Positions 27,143-37,039 are shown, counted from the stretch's first letter. The stretch: DNA of 64,000 bases from an uncultured Eubacteriales bacterium (GCA_949296115.1 CASFNR010000001.1:62001-126000), one strand, 5' to 3'. Program-made: numbers and translations. Notes: generated by a model not told the origin, from the sequence alone.

Positions 27143-29437
27143 TCAGGAAATATCAAGCCGAATCATATCTTCTTCCGTCCGGATATGGATGGCGGAAATG
27201 GGATGTTCAAAGCTGTCGATGATTGCCTCGGAAATAGGATCCTCCAAATCCCGCTGAATGGTACGGCGAAGATTTCTGGCGCCGTAGGTCAGCGAATAGG
27301 CTTTTTTCACCAGAAGCCGTCGTACGCTGTCCTCCCAGGTCAGACTCAATCCCCGGGCTTTCAGGCTGTCCTGAAGCTCTTTGAGCATAATATCCGCAAT
27401 ACCCAGGAAGTTTTCCTCCGTCAGGTGGTTAAAGGTGATAATCTCATCCACCCGGTTCAGGAACTCCGGCCGGAGGAACTCCCGCAATGCCTTCATCGTC
27501 TTTTCCTTGACCATATCCTGGTCCGTGCGGCCAAAGCCGACCCCGCCAACCCGTCCTTCGGAGCCGGCATTGGAGGTCATGACAATCACCGTATTTTCAA
27601 AATTCACGACCCTTCCCTGGGCGTCGGTGATTCTGCCGTCATCCAGGACCTGGAGAAGAACATTCAGAACATCGGGATGTGCTTTTTCAATTTCGTCAAA
27701 GAGCACCACACTGTAGGGGCGGCGCCGAATTTTTTCCGTCAGCTGGCCTGCTTCATCATAGCCCACATAGCCAGGAGGAGAGCCGATCAGTTTGGATACG
27801 GTATGCTTCTCCATATACTCGGACATATCCAGGCGAATCAGAGCATCCACGTCATCAAACAAATCGTTCGCCAACTGCTTGACCAGTTCTGTCTTACCCA
27901 CACCGGTGGGACCAACAAAGATGAAGGAAACCGGGCGTTTCTTCGGGGAAATGCCCACCCGTCCCCGCCGAATGGCGCGGGAGACGGCCTCAACCGCTTC
28001 ATCCTGGCCCACGATATGCTCCTTCAGGCGGTCGGACAGCCCCTTCAGCTGCTGGTACTCCTGCGCCTTGATCTTGGAGGCGGGAATCTTGGTCCACAAT
28101 TCGATAATCCGGGCCAGGTTCTCCATGGTGACTGCGGGTTTCGGCAGGGTCTCCAGCTCTTCAATTTTTCCCGCCAGCTGGCATAGACGGCTGCGAAGCA
28201 TGGCAATCCGTTCATAGTTCTGGTTCTCGGTGTCCTCATTGAGCATCCGAAGCTCCAGTTCGTAATCGTCCCGCTCCTTTTTCAGCTCCGCAAGCTGAGA
28301 AATCTCCTTGCACTGAAGATTGACATCCGAACATGCTTCGTCCAGCAGGTCGATTGCTTTGTCCGGCAGGAACCGATCGGTAATGTATCGTTCCGAAAGA
28401 ACCACGCACTGATGGGCAATTTCCGGCGAGATTTCCACCCCATGGTACTCGGCGTATGCCTTGGAAATCCCCTGCATGATCTGACTTGCCTCGGCAATGG
28501 TGGGTTCAGCCACGGTCACCGGCTGGAACCGACGTTCCAGAGCCGCATCCTTCTCGATGTATTTGCGGTATTCTGAAAAAGTGGTGGCGCCGATTACCTG
28601 GATTTCACCCCGGGACAGCGCCGGCTTGAGAATATTGGCCGCATTCATAGAGCCTTCCGCATCCCCAGCCCCAACCAAATTATGAACCTCGTCAATCACC
28701 AGAATGATATTGCCGCATTCCTTAATTTCACCAATCAGGCTCTTCATCCGGCTTTCAAACTGACCACGAAACTGGGTTCCGGCGACCAAGGCGGTCAGGT
28801 CCAGCAGGAACACTTCTTTGTCCCGCAGTTTATACGGAACATTGCCCGCTGCAATTCTCTGAGCCAGCCCTTCTGCGATGGCTGTCTTGCCGACGCCCGG
28901 TTCACCGATCAGGCAGGGGTTGTTCTTTTGCCGCCGGTTCAGAATCTGGATAACCCGCTCTGTTTCCACATCCCGGCCAATCACGCGATCCAGCTTCCCC
29001 GCCCTGGCACGTCCGGTCAGGTCCATGCAGTAGCTGTCCAGGAACTTATGCTTTTTCCCTTTTTTCTTGGCTGGACCATCCTCCTGCTGCTGTTCCTCCT
29101 TCTTCCCGGGCTTGGGCGGCTGAACCGGAAGGTTCCCGCTGTTTCCAAACAGCTGGTTCAGCAGGGGAAAGGTTGCAGTCTGGCTGTCAATCTCATCGTC
29201 GTCATGGTCATCGCTGTTGTCCCGCTGTCCAAAGACACTGCTCATTTCATCACTGAGCAGGTCGAGATCCTCGTCAGAAATTCCCATCTGTTTGACCGCC
29301 TGGTCAATCTGCGGGATACCCAGGCTTCTGGCACACTTCAGGCAATAGCCCTCATTCATGGTGACGCCGTTTTCAACCTTCGTAATAAACACCACAGCAA
29401 TATTTTTCCTGCATTTGCTGCACATTTTCGGCTGCAT
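27143..29437 (-). CDS. ClpE-type AAA+ ATPase with N-terminal zinc finger
   Basis: This Clp/HSP100 unfoldase of 764 residues has two AAA+ modules: Walker A GEPGVGKT near 175 and GPTGVGKT near 505. Between them lies a coiled middle domain. The N-terminus lacks the ClpN repeats of ClpC and instead has a Cys4 zinc site (CSKC at 6-9, CLKC at 32-35), the ClpE arrangement. It probably feeds substrates to ClpP, but no ClpP-binding loop is verified. No CtsR operator or mcsAB genes were seen next to it; AAGGAG precedes the ATG, and a TATACT lies upstream without a convincing -35. Confidence 0.88.
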   Translation of the reverse strand: MQPKMCSKCRKNIAVVFITKVENGVTMNEGYCLKCARSLGIPQIDQAVKQMGISDEDLDLLSDEMSSVFGQRDNSDDHDDDEIDSQTATFPLLNQLFGNSGNLPVQPPKPGKKEEQQQEDGPAKKKGKKHKFLDSYCMDLTGRARAGKLDRVIGRDVETERVIQILNRRQKNNPCLIGEPGVGKTAIAEGLAQRIAAGNVPYKLRDKEVFLLDLTALVAGTQFRGQFESRMKSLIGEIKECGNIILVIDEVHNLVGAGDAEGSMNAANILKPALSRGEIQVIGATTFSEYRKYIEKDAALERRFQPVTVAEPTIAEASQIMQGISKAYAEYHGVEISPEIAHQCVVLSERYITDRFLPDKAIDLLDEACSDVNLQCKEISQLAELKKERDDYELELRMLNEDTENQNYERIAMLRSRLCQLAGKIEELETLPKPAVTMENLARIIELWTKIPASKIKAQEYQQLKGLSDRLKEHIVGQDEAVEAVSRAIRRGRVGISPKKRPVSFIFVGPTGVGKTELVKQLANDLFDDVDALIRLDMSEYMEKHTVSKLIGSPPGYVGYDEAGQLTEKIRRRPYSVVLFDEIEKAHPDVLNVLLQVLDDGRITDAQGRVVNFENTVIVMTSNAGSEGRVGGVGFGRTDQDMVKEKTMKALREFLRPEFLNRVDEIITFNHLTEENFLGIADIMLKELQDSLKARGLSLTWEDSVRRLLVKKAYSLTYGARNLRRTIQRDLEDPISEAIIDSFEHPISAIHIRTEEDMIRLDIS

Positions 29438-29544
29438 TTTCGCTCACTCCTTTTTTCAAGGATTCATTCCTTTACGGTGGAGTATAGCACACCGCAGAGG
29501 AAAAAGAAAAAACAAATTATAAACATTTGGACGGGAGGTATTCC

Positions 29545-30324
29545 CTACTCCGTCCAATCGCTTCCGCATTCAAATTTTTCAATTCCATCGTCGTACCACA
29601 GGTGGGTCATATACAGGCCTCCCGGCGGCACCGTGGGGCCTGCAGCGGTACGATTCCCGGCTTCAAGAATCTCTCCGATCTGACGGGGCTGGATCTTCCC
29701 CTCGGCGGCATACACCACGGTTCCCGCCATAGCCCTTGCCATGTTGTATAAAAATCCATTGGCGCAGACCTTCAGCGTAATGAGGTTCCCCTGTCGCTCC
29801 ACACGATAATAGTACACGGTGCGCACCGTAGATTTGACGTCAGTTCCCACACTTCTGACTGCTGCAAAATCGTGGGTGCCCACGAACTGGTCTGCCGCCT
29901 CCTGCATAATCCGCTCGTCCAGATGTCTTGGATAAAACCAGGCCCGATTGACATAAAAAGGGTCCTTCAGCCTGGAATTGTAAATCTGGTAGGTATACTC
30001 CTTGCGGACACAGGAACCAATGGCATTGAAGTTTTCGTGAACATCAAACGCTTTGGTAACCACAATGTCATTGGGCAGATGGGTGTTCATGGCGTAGGGC
30101 AGCCGCTGGGCCGGTATGGTGGAAGTGGTGCGGAAATTCGCCACATAGCAGCGGGCATGCACCCCCGCATCCGTCCGTCCGCAGCCTGTCATATGCACCG
30201 GATGTCCCACAATCATTGCCGCTGCCTTTTCCATGGTTTCCGCAACGGTGGATAGATTCTTTTGAACCTGCCACCCATGGTAATTGGTGCCCAGATACGT
30301 CAGAAACAATGCAATATTCCGCAT
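29545..30324 (-). CDS. truA: tRNA pseudouridine synthase A (first copy)
   Basis: TruA makes pseudouridine at positions 38-40 of tRNA anticodon arms. The 259-residue protein has the catalytic Asp in GCGRTDAGVHA near residue 50, ending with GGLYMTHLWYDD. It follows ecfT by 8 nt, the common ecfA1-ecfA2-ecfT-truA order of Firmicutes. The ATG at 30324 gives a family-like start MRNIALFLTYLG; a GTG at 30336 overlapping the ecfT stop is possible. A second truA lies at 53918-54652. Confidence 0.92.
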   Translation of the reverse strand: MRNIALFLTYLGTNYHGWQVQKNLSTVAETMEKAAAMIVGHPVHMTGCGRTDAGVHARCYVANFRTTSTIPAQRLPYAMNTHLPNDIVVTKAFDVHENFNAIGSCVRKEYTYQIYNSRLKDPFYVNRAWFYPRHLDERIMQEAADQFVGTHDFAAVRSVGTDVKSTVRTVYYYRVERQGNLITLKVCANGFLYNMARAMAGTVVYAAEGKIQPRQIGEILEAGNRTAAGPTVPPGGLYMTHLWYDDGIEKFECGSDWTE

Positions 30325-30332
30325 ACAGCCCC

Positions 30333-31139
30333 TCACAGCCCAAAGCTGCCCAACACAACAACCACAGCGGCAAGGGCAGCGCCAATGCCAAAAGCCGTCA
30401 TATCATTGCGGTGGTAGCGGAGAATCTTCATCTTGGTTCTCCCCTGCCCGCCCTGATAGCAGCGGCACTCCATTGCGGTGGCCAGCTCATCTGCCCGTCG
30501 GAACGCACTGACAAAGAGCGGAACCAGAATGGGAATCAGTGCTTTTGCCCGTTCCATCAGCGACCCGTTTTCGAAGTCAGCGCCTCTCGCCTTCTGGGCA
30601 CACATGATTTTATCGGTTTCCTCAATCAAGGTTGGGATGAAGCGGAGCGCAATGCACATCATCATGGACAGTTCATGCACCGGTACGCCGATTTTCTTCA
30701 GCGGACCCATCAGCGACTCCAGCCCATCCGTCAGTGCAATGGGAGACGTGGTATACGTTAAAAGGAACGTACAGGTAATCAGCATCAGAATGCGGGCCAT
30801 CATCAGAATCGCCCGCTGAACGCCATCCACCGTGATAACAAGCCCCCAGAATGAGACCAATACCTCCCCCTCACGGGTGAAAAAAAGGTTCAGAATACCG
30901 GTAAACAGCAGAATCATCACCAGCGGCTTCATCCCCTTGACAATTGCCTTCAGCGGAATGGTAGAAATCCGGATGGTAAACGCCAGAAACAAGAACAGAA
31001 TCCCGTAAGAGATCCAGCTCTGCGCCAGAAACAGCGTTACAATGTACACCACCAGCACAATCAATTTGGTGCGGGGATCCAGTCGGTGAATTGGGGAATT
31101 ACCCGGGAAATACTGCCCCAGCGTAATGTCTCTCAGCAT
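30333..31139 (-). CDS. ecfT: Energy-coupling factor transporter transmembrane protein EcfT
   Basis: EcfT is the membrane scaffold that couples the two EcfA ATPases to vitamin- or metal-binding S components. The 268 residues have about five membrane helices and the coupling-helix motifs around QKARGADFENG and the second ATAMECRCY region. The start overlaps ecfA2 by 7 nt. No S-component gene occurs in the window, so it probably serves shared S components elsewhere (group II ECF). Confidence 0.93.
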   Translation of the reverse strand: MLRDITLGQYFPGNSPIHRLDPRTKLIVLVVYIVTLFLAQSWISYGILFLFLAFTIRISTIPLKAIVKGMKPLVMILLFTGILNLFFTREGEVLVSFWGLVITVDGVQRAILMMARILMLITCTFLLTYTTSPIALTDGLESLMGPLKKIGVPVHELSMMMCIALRFIPTLIEETDKIMCAQKARGADFENGSLMERAKALIPILVPLFVSAFRRADELATAMECRCYQGGQGRTKMKILRYHRNDMTAFGIGAALAAVVVVLGSFGL

Positions 31140-31996
31140 GTGGACACCTCGCCTTTCATCTTTTTCAATGCGTCGGCTGCCTGCTCGATGGTATAGACCG
31201 GTTTTACATCCAATCCGAGCCTGCGAAGATGCAGAAACACCTGGGTAACCTGGGGAATATTCAGCCCCATCTGCTGGAGCTGCTCCGCATGACGGAACAC
31301 TTCCGCCGGCGTTCCCTCCATCGCAAGCCTGGAACCATTCAGCACCAGGAGACGGTCCGTCAGCCGGGCCACATCCTCCATGGAATGGGAGACCATCATG
31401 ATGGTCGCATTCTTGGCGCTGCGGTATGCCTGAATGTTTCCCAGTATCTCCGCCCTGCCCTCCGGATCCAGGCCGGCAGTGGGTTCATCCAGAATCAGCA
31501 CCTCCGGCTCCATGGCAATTACACCGGCAATCGCCACACGCCGCTTTTGGCCGCCGGACAAATCAAAGGGTGAAACCTCCAGCTGCTGCTCTGTCAGTCC
31601 TACAAATCCAGCCGCCTCCCGGACCCGCCGGTCAACCTCCTCATTGGAAAGTCCCATATTCCGGGGGCCAAAGGCAATGTCCTTATATACCGTTTCTTCA
31701 AAAAGCTGGTATTCCGGATACTGAAATACCAACCCAACCCGGAATCTGGCCTCCCGTGTCAACTTTTTATCTGACCAGATATCCTTTCCATCCAGCAAAA
31801 CCGTACCGGACGTGGGTTTCAGCAAGCCATTCAGCTGCTGCATCAGGGTGGACTTTCCGGAACCGGTATGTCCGATAATTCCGATAAATTCTCCGCGCTG
31901 CACCTGAAAAGACACCTGGTCCAGGGCGGTGTGTTCAAAGGGGGTCCCAATGCTATAGGTATATGTCAGATTATCAATCTCAAGAATGGGCTTCAA
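31133..31996 (-). CDS. ecfA2: Energy-coupling factor ATPase EcfA2
   Basis: The 287-residue ABC ATPase has Walker A GHTGSGKST near residue 41, Q-loop VFQYPEYQLF, signature LSGGQKRR and Walker B VLILDEPTAGLD. The Q-loop YPEYQLF segment is typical of EcfA2. It lies between ecfA1 (19-nt gap) and ecfT. Confidence 0.93.
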   Translation of the reverse strand: MKPILEIDNLTYTYSIGTPFEHTALDQVSFQVQRGEFIGIIGHTGSGKSTLMQQLNGLLKPTSGTVLLDGKDIWSDKKLTREARFRVGLVFQYPEYQLFEETVYKDIAFGPRNMGLSNEEVDRRVREAAGFVGLTEQQLEVSPFDLSGGQKRRVAIAGVIAMEPEVLILDEPTAGLDPEGRAEILGNIQAYRSAKNATIMMVSHSMEDVARLTDRLLVLNGSRLAMEGTPAEVFRHAEQLQQMGLNIPQVTQVFLHLRRLGLDVKPVYTIEQAADALKKMKGEVSTC

Positions 31997-32015
31997 AAAA
32001 ACGCCTCCTCGCCGG

Positions 32016-32864
32016 TCAGACCGTTACCTCGTGGAAGATTGCCTGGGCGCATGCCGCAGGGTCCAGGCGGTCCAACGGCAGGTCAAATCCCTGCTGGTTC
32101 AGCGCCCAGCACAGCTCCACCGTCTCCGGTGCCGCAAGGCCCAATGCATGCAGCAAAGGAACCTGAGAGAACACTTCCTGCGGCGTACCGTCGGCTGCCA
32201 CTACGCCCTTGTTCAGAACCACAACACGCTGACATCTGGCGGCCTCATCCATATGGTGGGTAATCAGAACAACCGTAATCTTTTTTTCCTGGTTCAGGCG
32301 GGTGATGGTGTCCATTACCTCCTGGCGTCCCCGGGGATCCAGCATCGCCGTGGGCTCGTCCAGCACAATGCACTTCGGCTCCATGGCGATCACACCGGCA
32401 ATGGCAATCCGCTGTTTCTGTCCGCCGGACAACAGACTGGGGGAATGGGTACGATACTCATACATGTCCACCTGCTTCAGCGCCCGGTCCACACGATTCC
32501 GAATCTCGGGGCTGGCAATTCCCAGATTTTCCGGTCCAAACGCTACATCCTCTTCCACCACATTTGCAACAATCTGATTGTCCGGGTTCTGAAAAACCAT
32601 CCCCACATTTCTGCGCACACTCATAATCCTGCCCTCGTTGGAGGTATCAATCCCGCAGACATAGACCTTTCCGCCGCTGGGAAGGAGGATTGAATTGAAA
32701 TGCTTCGCAAGGGTGGACTTGCCGCAGCCATTTGTGCCGAGGATCGCCACAAAGCTGCCTTCTTCGATTTTTAAGTTCAAGTCGGAAAAAACCGGCACCC
32801 CGGGCGCATCCTCTACGCCCGGGTAAGTGTAAGCCAGGTGCTCCACAGAAATGATCTCTGCCAA
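32016..32864 (-). CDS. ecfA1: Energy-coupling factor ATPase EcfA1
   Basis: This ABC ATPase has Walker A GTNGCGKST, Q-loop VFQNPDNQIV (typical of EcfA1), signature LSGGQKQR and Walker B CIVLDEPTAMLD. Two starts are possible: an ATG at 32879 overlapping the upstream stop (TAATG), or TTG at 32864 with GGAGGG exactly 7 nt before it and the family-like start MAEIISVEHLAYTYPG. The TTG was preferred. With ecfA2 and ecfT it forms the ECF energising module. Confidence 0.92.
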   Translation of the reverse strand: MAEIISVEHLAYTYPGVEDAPGVPVFSDLNLKIEEGSFVAILGTNGCGKSTLAKHFNSILLPSGGKVYVCGIDTSNEGRIMSVRRNVGMVFQNPDNQIVANVVEEDVAFGPENLGIASPEIRNRVDRALKQVDMYEYRTHSPSLLSGGQKQRIAIAGVIAMEPKCIVLDEPTAMLDPRGRQEVMDTITRLNQEKKITVVLITHHMDEAARCQRVVVLNKGVVAADGTPQEVFSQVPLLHALGLAAPETVELCWALNQQGFDLPLDRLDPAACAQAIFHEVTV

Positions 32865-32878
32865 ATTGCATCCCTCCA

Positions 32879-33733
32879 TTACGGCGTCCAGCGGCCGGTG
32901 GCCCCGCAGGGCAAAATCAGCCCCGACTGCTTCACCGGGAGGCCAAGCTCTCCCGCCTGGGTTCCTTTTCCAAATACCACATCCGCCGCATAGGCCACTG
33001 CAGAAGGCGCCAGTCCCGTTGTATAGGAATTGATGATGACAAACAGCGGGTCATCAGACAGCACTTTGGCTGTTTCCTGGAGGAATGGATAAAAGCTGGT
33101 TTCCATCTTCCAGATCTCCCCACCCGGCCCCCGGCCGTAGCTGGGAGGATCCATAATAATTCCATCGTAGCGACGCCCTCTGCGAATTTCCCGCTGAATG
33201 AACTTGGCGCAGTCATCCACCATCCAATGGATGGGACACTGGTCCAGCCCGGAAGCAATTGCATTTTCTTTCGCCCAGGCTACCATTCCCTTGGAGGCGT
33301 CAACATGGAACACCTCTGCCCCGCCGGCAGCCGCTGCCAGCGTTGCGCCCCCGGAATAGGCAAACAGGTTCAGCACCCGGACAGGCCGCCCGGCAGAGGC
33401 GACCTTCTCCCGGATGAAGTCCCAGTTCGCAGCCTGCTCCGGAAAAACGCCGGTATGCTTGAAGTTCATTGGCTTGACATTGAAGGTCAGATAATCCTTA
33501 TAACGGATTTGCCAGCGTTCCGGCAGATGGTGCTCCGACCAATGCCCGCCGCCGGTGTTGGAACGGATATAACGGGCGTCATACTTTTTCCACTGGGGGT
33601 GTGAATACGGGGTTTTCCAGATCACCTGGGGATCAGGACGTACCAAAAAATACTTTCCCCAGCGCTCCAGCCGTTCCCCGTCAGAGGCGTCGAGAACCTC
33701 GTAATCTTTCCATTCATCGGATATCCAAAGCAT
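32879..33733 (-). CDS. RlmI-like SAM-dependent methyltransferase
   Basis: The 284-residue protein has the class I SAM fold of RlmI/YwbD-type RNA cytosine methyltransferases: VLNLFAYSGGATLAAA near residue 130, VDASKGMVAWAKEN near 160, and the DPPSYGRGP motif near 210. It lacks the N-terminal PUA domain of RlmI, so its target is uncertain (probably rRNA). The ATG at 33733 follows AAGGAGG by 7 nt; a longer upstream frame would run into the PBP gene. It lies at the head of the ecf-truA run. Confidence 0.8.
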   Translation of the reverse strand: MLWISDEWKDYEVLDASDGERLERWGKYFLVRPDPQVIWKTPYSHPQWKKYDARYIRSNTGGGHWSEHHLPERWQIRYKDYLTFNVKPMNFKHTGVFPEQAANWDFIREKVASAGRPVRVLNLFAYSGGATLAAAAGGAEVFHVDASKGMVAWAKENAIASGLDQCPIHWMVDDCAKFIQREIRRGRRYDGIIMDPPSYGRGPGGEIWKMETSFYPFLQETAKVLSDDPLFVIINSYTTGLAPSAVAYAADVVFGKGTQAGELGLPVKQSGLILPCGATGRWTP

Positions 33734-33770
33734 TGGGCGTCCTCCTTTTTCTCTTCTTCCATTCCGCAGC

Positions 33771-36518
33771 TTACCAGTCGATGCTGTCGTCAACCCAGTT
33801 GTCCTCACCGCTGCTGCTTCCGCCGTTGGGAAGTTCTCCTTCTCCCACATTTTCATCCGACGGCTGTGTTGTCTCAAATTCAAGCCAGGAATTTTCATTA
33901 TGCAGCGGGCAGACCAGGTAAGGCTCCTCAACGCCATTATTGGCATTGTTGTTGAATCCATGCCAGGCGCCGTCCTCATAGTACACATATACGTCTCCGG
34001 TGTACAGCGTATTCAGGCCAACACCGGCGGCGCTGCGGATTTCCTCTACTTCCTCGCTGTCGAGCCGGACCAGGGAACGGGTCTGAATATTGGCATCCGG
34101 GAAGAGGTAGCAATACTCCGTGGCGACGCCGCCTCCTGTGACACAGTAATCAACCTGGACATGCTTATCACAGGACTGGGTGGGCACATCCTCCGGGTAC
34201 ACATTCACCGTTACAACCCGGTCGCCTCCCCGGACATCCGCCCGGCAGGCTTCTGTGGCCAGCAAGCCGGAATCCAGGCAAATGGACACCGAACGAAATA
34301 CGCTGCCGTCATACAGTGCGTCATTGGACAATCCCTGGTGAATGGGCTGCATCACTTTACGCCACATCTGTGCAGCCGGGTTGGTTCCCAGGTGAATCTG
34401 CTCCGGCTGATCATAACCGACCCAGACCGCAGCAGTGTAGTGGCTGGTATAGCCGCAGAACCATCTGTCACGATTGGAGGACGTGGTGCCTGTCTTGCCG
34501 GCAATGCTCTGTCCCTGGAAAATTGCCGCTCCGCCGGTACCGTAGTTGGCGGCGCTGTACAGGCAGTAGTTGATATAGTTCAGCGCCTTTTCATGAAGGA
34601 TCTGCTGGGACTGCTGCGTGTTATCCACAACCAGCACGCCGTCGCTGTTATACACCTTGGTATACAGCCGCGCCTCCCGATAAATGCCGTTGTTTGCGAA
34701 GGTGGCATATGCGGAGGCCATTTCCTGAACGGTCGAGCCGATGGTGAGCGCTCCCAAAGCCAGCGGCGCAGGGCCGACGTCAGACTTGGTCTCACCATCC
34801 GCCGCCAGATAGGATTCCACCAGATGGTTCTGGCCGAAATTATACTTGGCAAAGCTGTAGGCATATTCTGCGCCAATATAGTTCAAAGTCCGCACAGAAA
34901 TGGTGTTTACCGAGGAGACAATGCCCTGATACACCGTCCGGGCGTACTGGTACTGCCGGTTGTCGTTCTTGGGCCAGTTTCCATCGGTGTAGGACACCGG
35001 CAGATCCTTGAACACCGTAGCCGGGGTCACATTTCCGGACTCAAAGGCAGGCGCATAAACAGAAAGAGGCTTCTGCGCAGAACCGGTCTGGAGCTTCGCC
35101 TGAGTCGCCCGGTTGTAACCCAGGAAGGTGTCCTTCTCCCCGACGCCGCCGGCCAGCGCAACCACGTCGCCGGTGGTATTATCAATGACCACAATGGCAG
35201 ACTGCAGCTGCTGTGCGCTGTTCGTACTGGGGATGCTGTCCAGATTGCCGTAAATGGCGTCCACCTGATTCTGAACATCCATATCCAGGGTGGTGTAGAT
35301 GTGATAGCCGCCCTTCTGAATCCGCTCCAGGTAGACATTCCGGGCCTGCTCTTCCAGGTCATCCCAGTTCTTTCCATCCTGCTCTGCCAGATAAGAGGCA
35401 AAGTCAATCAGAACCGCATCCACAAACCAGCTGTAAATATGCTGGGAGGCATTGGTGGTTACAGAAGTCAGGGTGCCGCATACCGGGCAGTAATAGGCGC
35501 CGTCCCCGCCGGTAAAGGTGCTGCGGATGCCTTCATAGCCGCAGGTCTCGTTTTCGCAGACGGTCCAGCGGTCCTCATCGGCAATGCCCTCTTTGAATAC
35601 CATATCCTGGGCAACCGCTTCTTCGTATTCCTCGTCGGTCAGGTATCCCTGATTGTGCATCTCGCTGAGCACATTCAGCTGACGGTAGCGGTTCCGCCCC
35701 GCACCATCCCGCTCTTCTCCCTTGTACATGAAAACATTGATGGAATAGGGGTTGAACAAGGACGGGTTGTTGGTAATGCTGATCAGGCTGGCACACTCCG
35801 CAACGGTCAGGCTTTGCAGTTCCTTTCCAAAATACTCCGCCGCCGCACTCTTGACGCCGTAGCAGCCCCTGCCCAAGTATATTTCGTTCAGGTAGTACTC
35901 CATAATCAGATCTTTGTCGTACTCCCGTTCGAACAGCTGCGCACGGAAAATCTCCATGACTTTTCGCTGAACCGTGACGCTTTTTTCTCCGGTATGGTTC
36001 TTGATAAACTGCTGGGTAATGGTAGAGCCGCCGAACTGCTCGTCACCGCCAAAAAACATATTCAGGCAGGCTTTGATCGTCGTAATCCAGTCCACGCCCT
36101 GGTGCTCATAGAACCGCTTATCCTCAATAGCCACGGCGGCATCAACCAAGGCCTGGGGAATTTCGTCCAGCGAGGCCCACTGCCGGTCCGTGGTGGTGTA
36201 AATCTGCTGCAGCTGCTGAATATCTCCGTTGCTGTCCACATAGTAAATAAAGGAGGTCCGTTCCAGGTCATAATCCTCCAGGGACCAGTCCGAGGCATCC
36301 GTCAGAATGTCGTCCTGCAGATAGTCTCCCAGCGTGCCGACAAACACGGTACCGCAGATCAGGACAATCAGCAAAACGGTTGCCGCCGCACCGATTGCAA
36401 TTTTCAGCACGGAAAGCACGCCTGAGAAAACCGTATACACCAGCTTGATCAGCCAATGCGGATCCCACTTCTGGCGCGGCTTGCGCATTCTCCGCTTGAT
36501 CTTTTTTTCATTTGCCAT
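33771..36518 (-). CDS. Class A penicillin-binding protein (PBP1A-like) with Cys4 insert
   Basis: This bifunctional peptidoglycan synthase has 915 residues. A short basic tail, a membrane helix at about 25-60, then a GT51 glycosyltransferase (catalytic Glu in IEDKRFYEH near 130; GGSTITQQFIKN) and a transpeptidase (SxxK in TGSAQKPL near 480, SVN in SSVNTISVRTL, KTG in AGKTGTTSSN). Between them at about 319-347 lie CENETC and CPVC, a zinc-ribbon-like Cys4 insert. The C-terminus is long, acidic, and Gly/Ser rich. GGAGG sits 8 nt before the ATG; an upstream in-frame ATG at 36947 is rejected since it runs through the promoter. Confidence 0.9.
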   Translation of the reverse strand: MANEKKIKRRMRKPRQKWDPHWLIKLVYTVFSGVLSVLKIAIGAAATVLLIVLICGTVFVGTLGDYLQDDILTDASDWSLEDYDLERTSFIYYVDSNGDIQQLQQIYTTTDRQWASLDEIPQALVDAAVAIEDKRFYEHQGVDWITTIKACLNMFFGGDEQFGGSTITQQFIKNHTGEKSVTVQRKVMEIFRAQLFEREYDKDLIMEYYLNEIYLGRGCYGVKSAAAEYFGKELQSLTVAECASLISITNNPSLFNPYSINVFMYKGEERDGAGRNRYRQLNVLSEMHNQGYLTDEEYEEAVAQDMVFKEGIADEDRWTVCENETCGYEGIRSTFTGGDGAYYCPVCGTLTSVTTNASQHIYSWFVDAVLIDFASYLAEQDGKNWDDLEEQARNVYLERIQKGGYHIYTTLDMDVQNQVDAIYGNLDSIPSTNSAQQLQSAIVVIDNTTGDVVALAGGVGEKDTFLGYNRATQAKLQTGSAQKPLSVYAPAFESGNVTPATVFKDLPVSYTDGNWPKNDNRQYQYARTVYQGIVSSVNTISVRTLNYIGAEYAYSFAKYNFGQNHLVESYLAADGETKSDVGPAPLALGALTIGSTVQEMASAYATFANNGIYREARLYTKVYNSDGVLVVDNTQQSQQILHEKALNYINYCLYSAANYGTGGAAIFQGQSIAGKTGTTSSNRDRWFCGYTSHYTAAVWVGYDQPEQIHLGTNPAAQMWRKVMQPIHQGLSNDALYDGSVFRSVSICLDSGLLATEACRADVRGGDRVVTVNVYPEDVPTQSCDKHVQVDYCVTGGGVATEYCYLFPDANIQTRSLVRLDSEEVEEIRSAAGVGLNTLYTGDVYVYYEDGAWHGFNNNANNGVEEPYLVCPLHNENSWLEFETTQPSDENVGEGELPNGGSSSGEDNWVDDSIDW

Positions 36519-36626
36519 AGGGAAACCTCCAAAAAAGCTGTCGTGACTGCGCCAAACGGTAAAAAAGCCGTTTGGCAGCCAACGGAAAAAGCAAAAAAAG
36601 ATGATTGACATAGCAATACGAATATG

Positions 36627-36655
36627 ATTATAGCATACCCATTTCAAAAACGAAA
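36627..36655 (-). promoter_or_regulatory. Extended -10 promoter of the PBP gene
   Basis: On the minus strand TATAAT is preceded by TG-C (an extended -10) with a weak -35 (TTTCGT) 17 nt upstream. It lies about 110 nt before the PBP start, so the leader is long. Confidence 0.55.
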
Positions 36656-36718
36656 GACCCAATTTATTAATAAAGATTAAAATCTGGGAGACAATAAACC
36701 CGGGAGGAGAGGGAAAAA

Positions 36719-36949
36719 ATGATCTGCAAAAAGTCAAAAATCGTCTGCGCTGCAACGCTGCTGTACCTGGTGCTTGGCGCCTGGAAAGGATATGTCGCAA
36801 TCTTTGAAGGCGAGAATGAAGAGCCGCGGCAGATATTCCCCAATATGGTCGCATCCCTTCCCCAGGCCGATCAGGATGCGTTAAATGGAGGAATATATGT
36901 GCGGACGGAGGAACAGATGCAGCAGCTTTTGGAGGATTATCTGTCATAA
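36719..36949 (+). CDS. Short BofC C-terminal-domain-like membrane protein
   Basis: The 76-residue protein has one N-terminal membrane helix (about 8-23) followed by GYVAIFEGENEEPRQIF, SLPQADQDALNGGIYV and QLLEDYLS. This pattern (G-Y-x-A-x-F, L-P-x-x-D-x-x-x-L-x-x-G-I-x-V, L-L-E-D-Y-x-S) is that of the BofC C-terminal domain. BofC regulates pro-sigma-K processing in Bacillus; many clostridial proteins carry only this short domain. GGGAGGAG precedes the ATG. No partner is shown by context. Confidence 0.7.
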   Translation: MICKKSKIVCAATLLYLVLGAWKGYVAIFEGENEEPRQIFPNMVASLPQADQDALNGGIYVRTEEQMQQLLEDYLS

Positions 36950-36982
36950 AAAGGGCGGGGCAATTCTATTCAAATTTGCCTC

Positions 36983-37011
36983 TTGATTTTCTTTATGCAA
37001 GGCATTAGAAT
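36983..37011 (+). promoter_or_regulatory. Sigma-A-type promoter of DUF1292 gene
   Basis: TTGATT and TAGAAT are 17 nt apart, with the -10 about 29 nt before the GTG start of the DUF1292 gene. Confidence 0.55.
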
Positions 37012-37039
37012 AAAGGCATGAAACAGGGGGTGATTTCCG

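Noticed and set aside
33900..36425. 841-codon plus-strand open frame opposite the PBP gene
   Set aside because: Shadow of the PBP frame; the minus-strand protein has intact catalytic motifs and the plus frame has no domain.
36518..36947. Longer N-terminus of the PBP from ATG at 36947
   Set aside because: The extension crosses the promoter and the BofC-like gene; GGAGG before the ATG at 36518 and a family-like basic start decide it.
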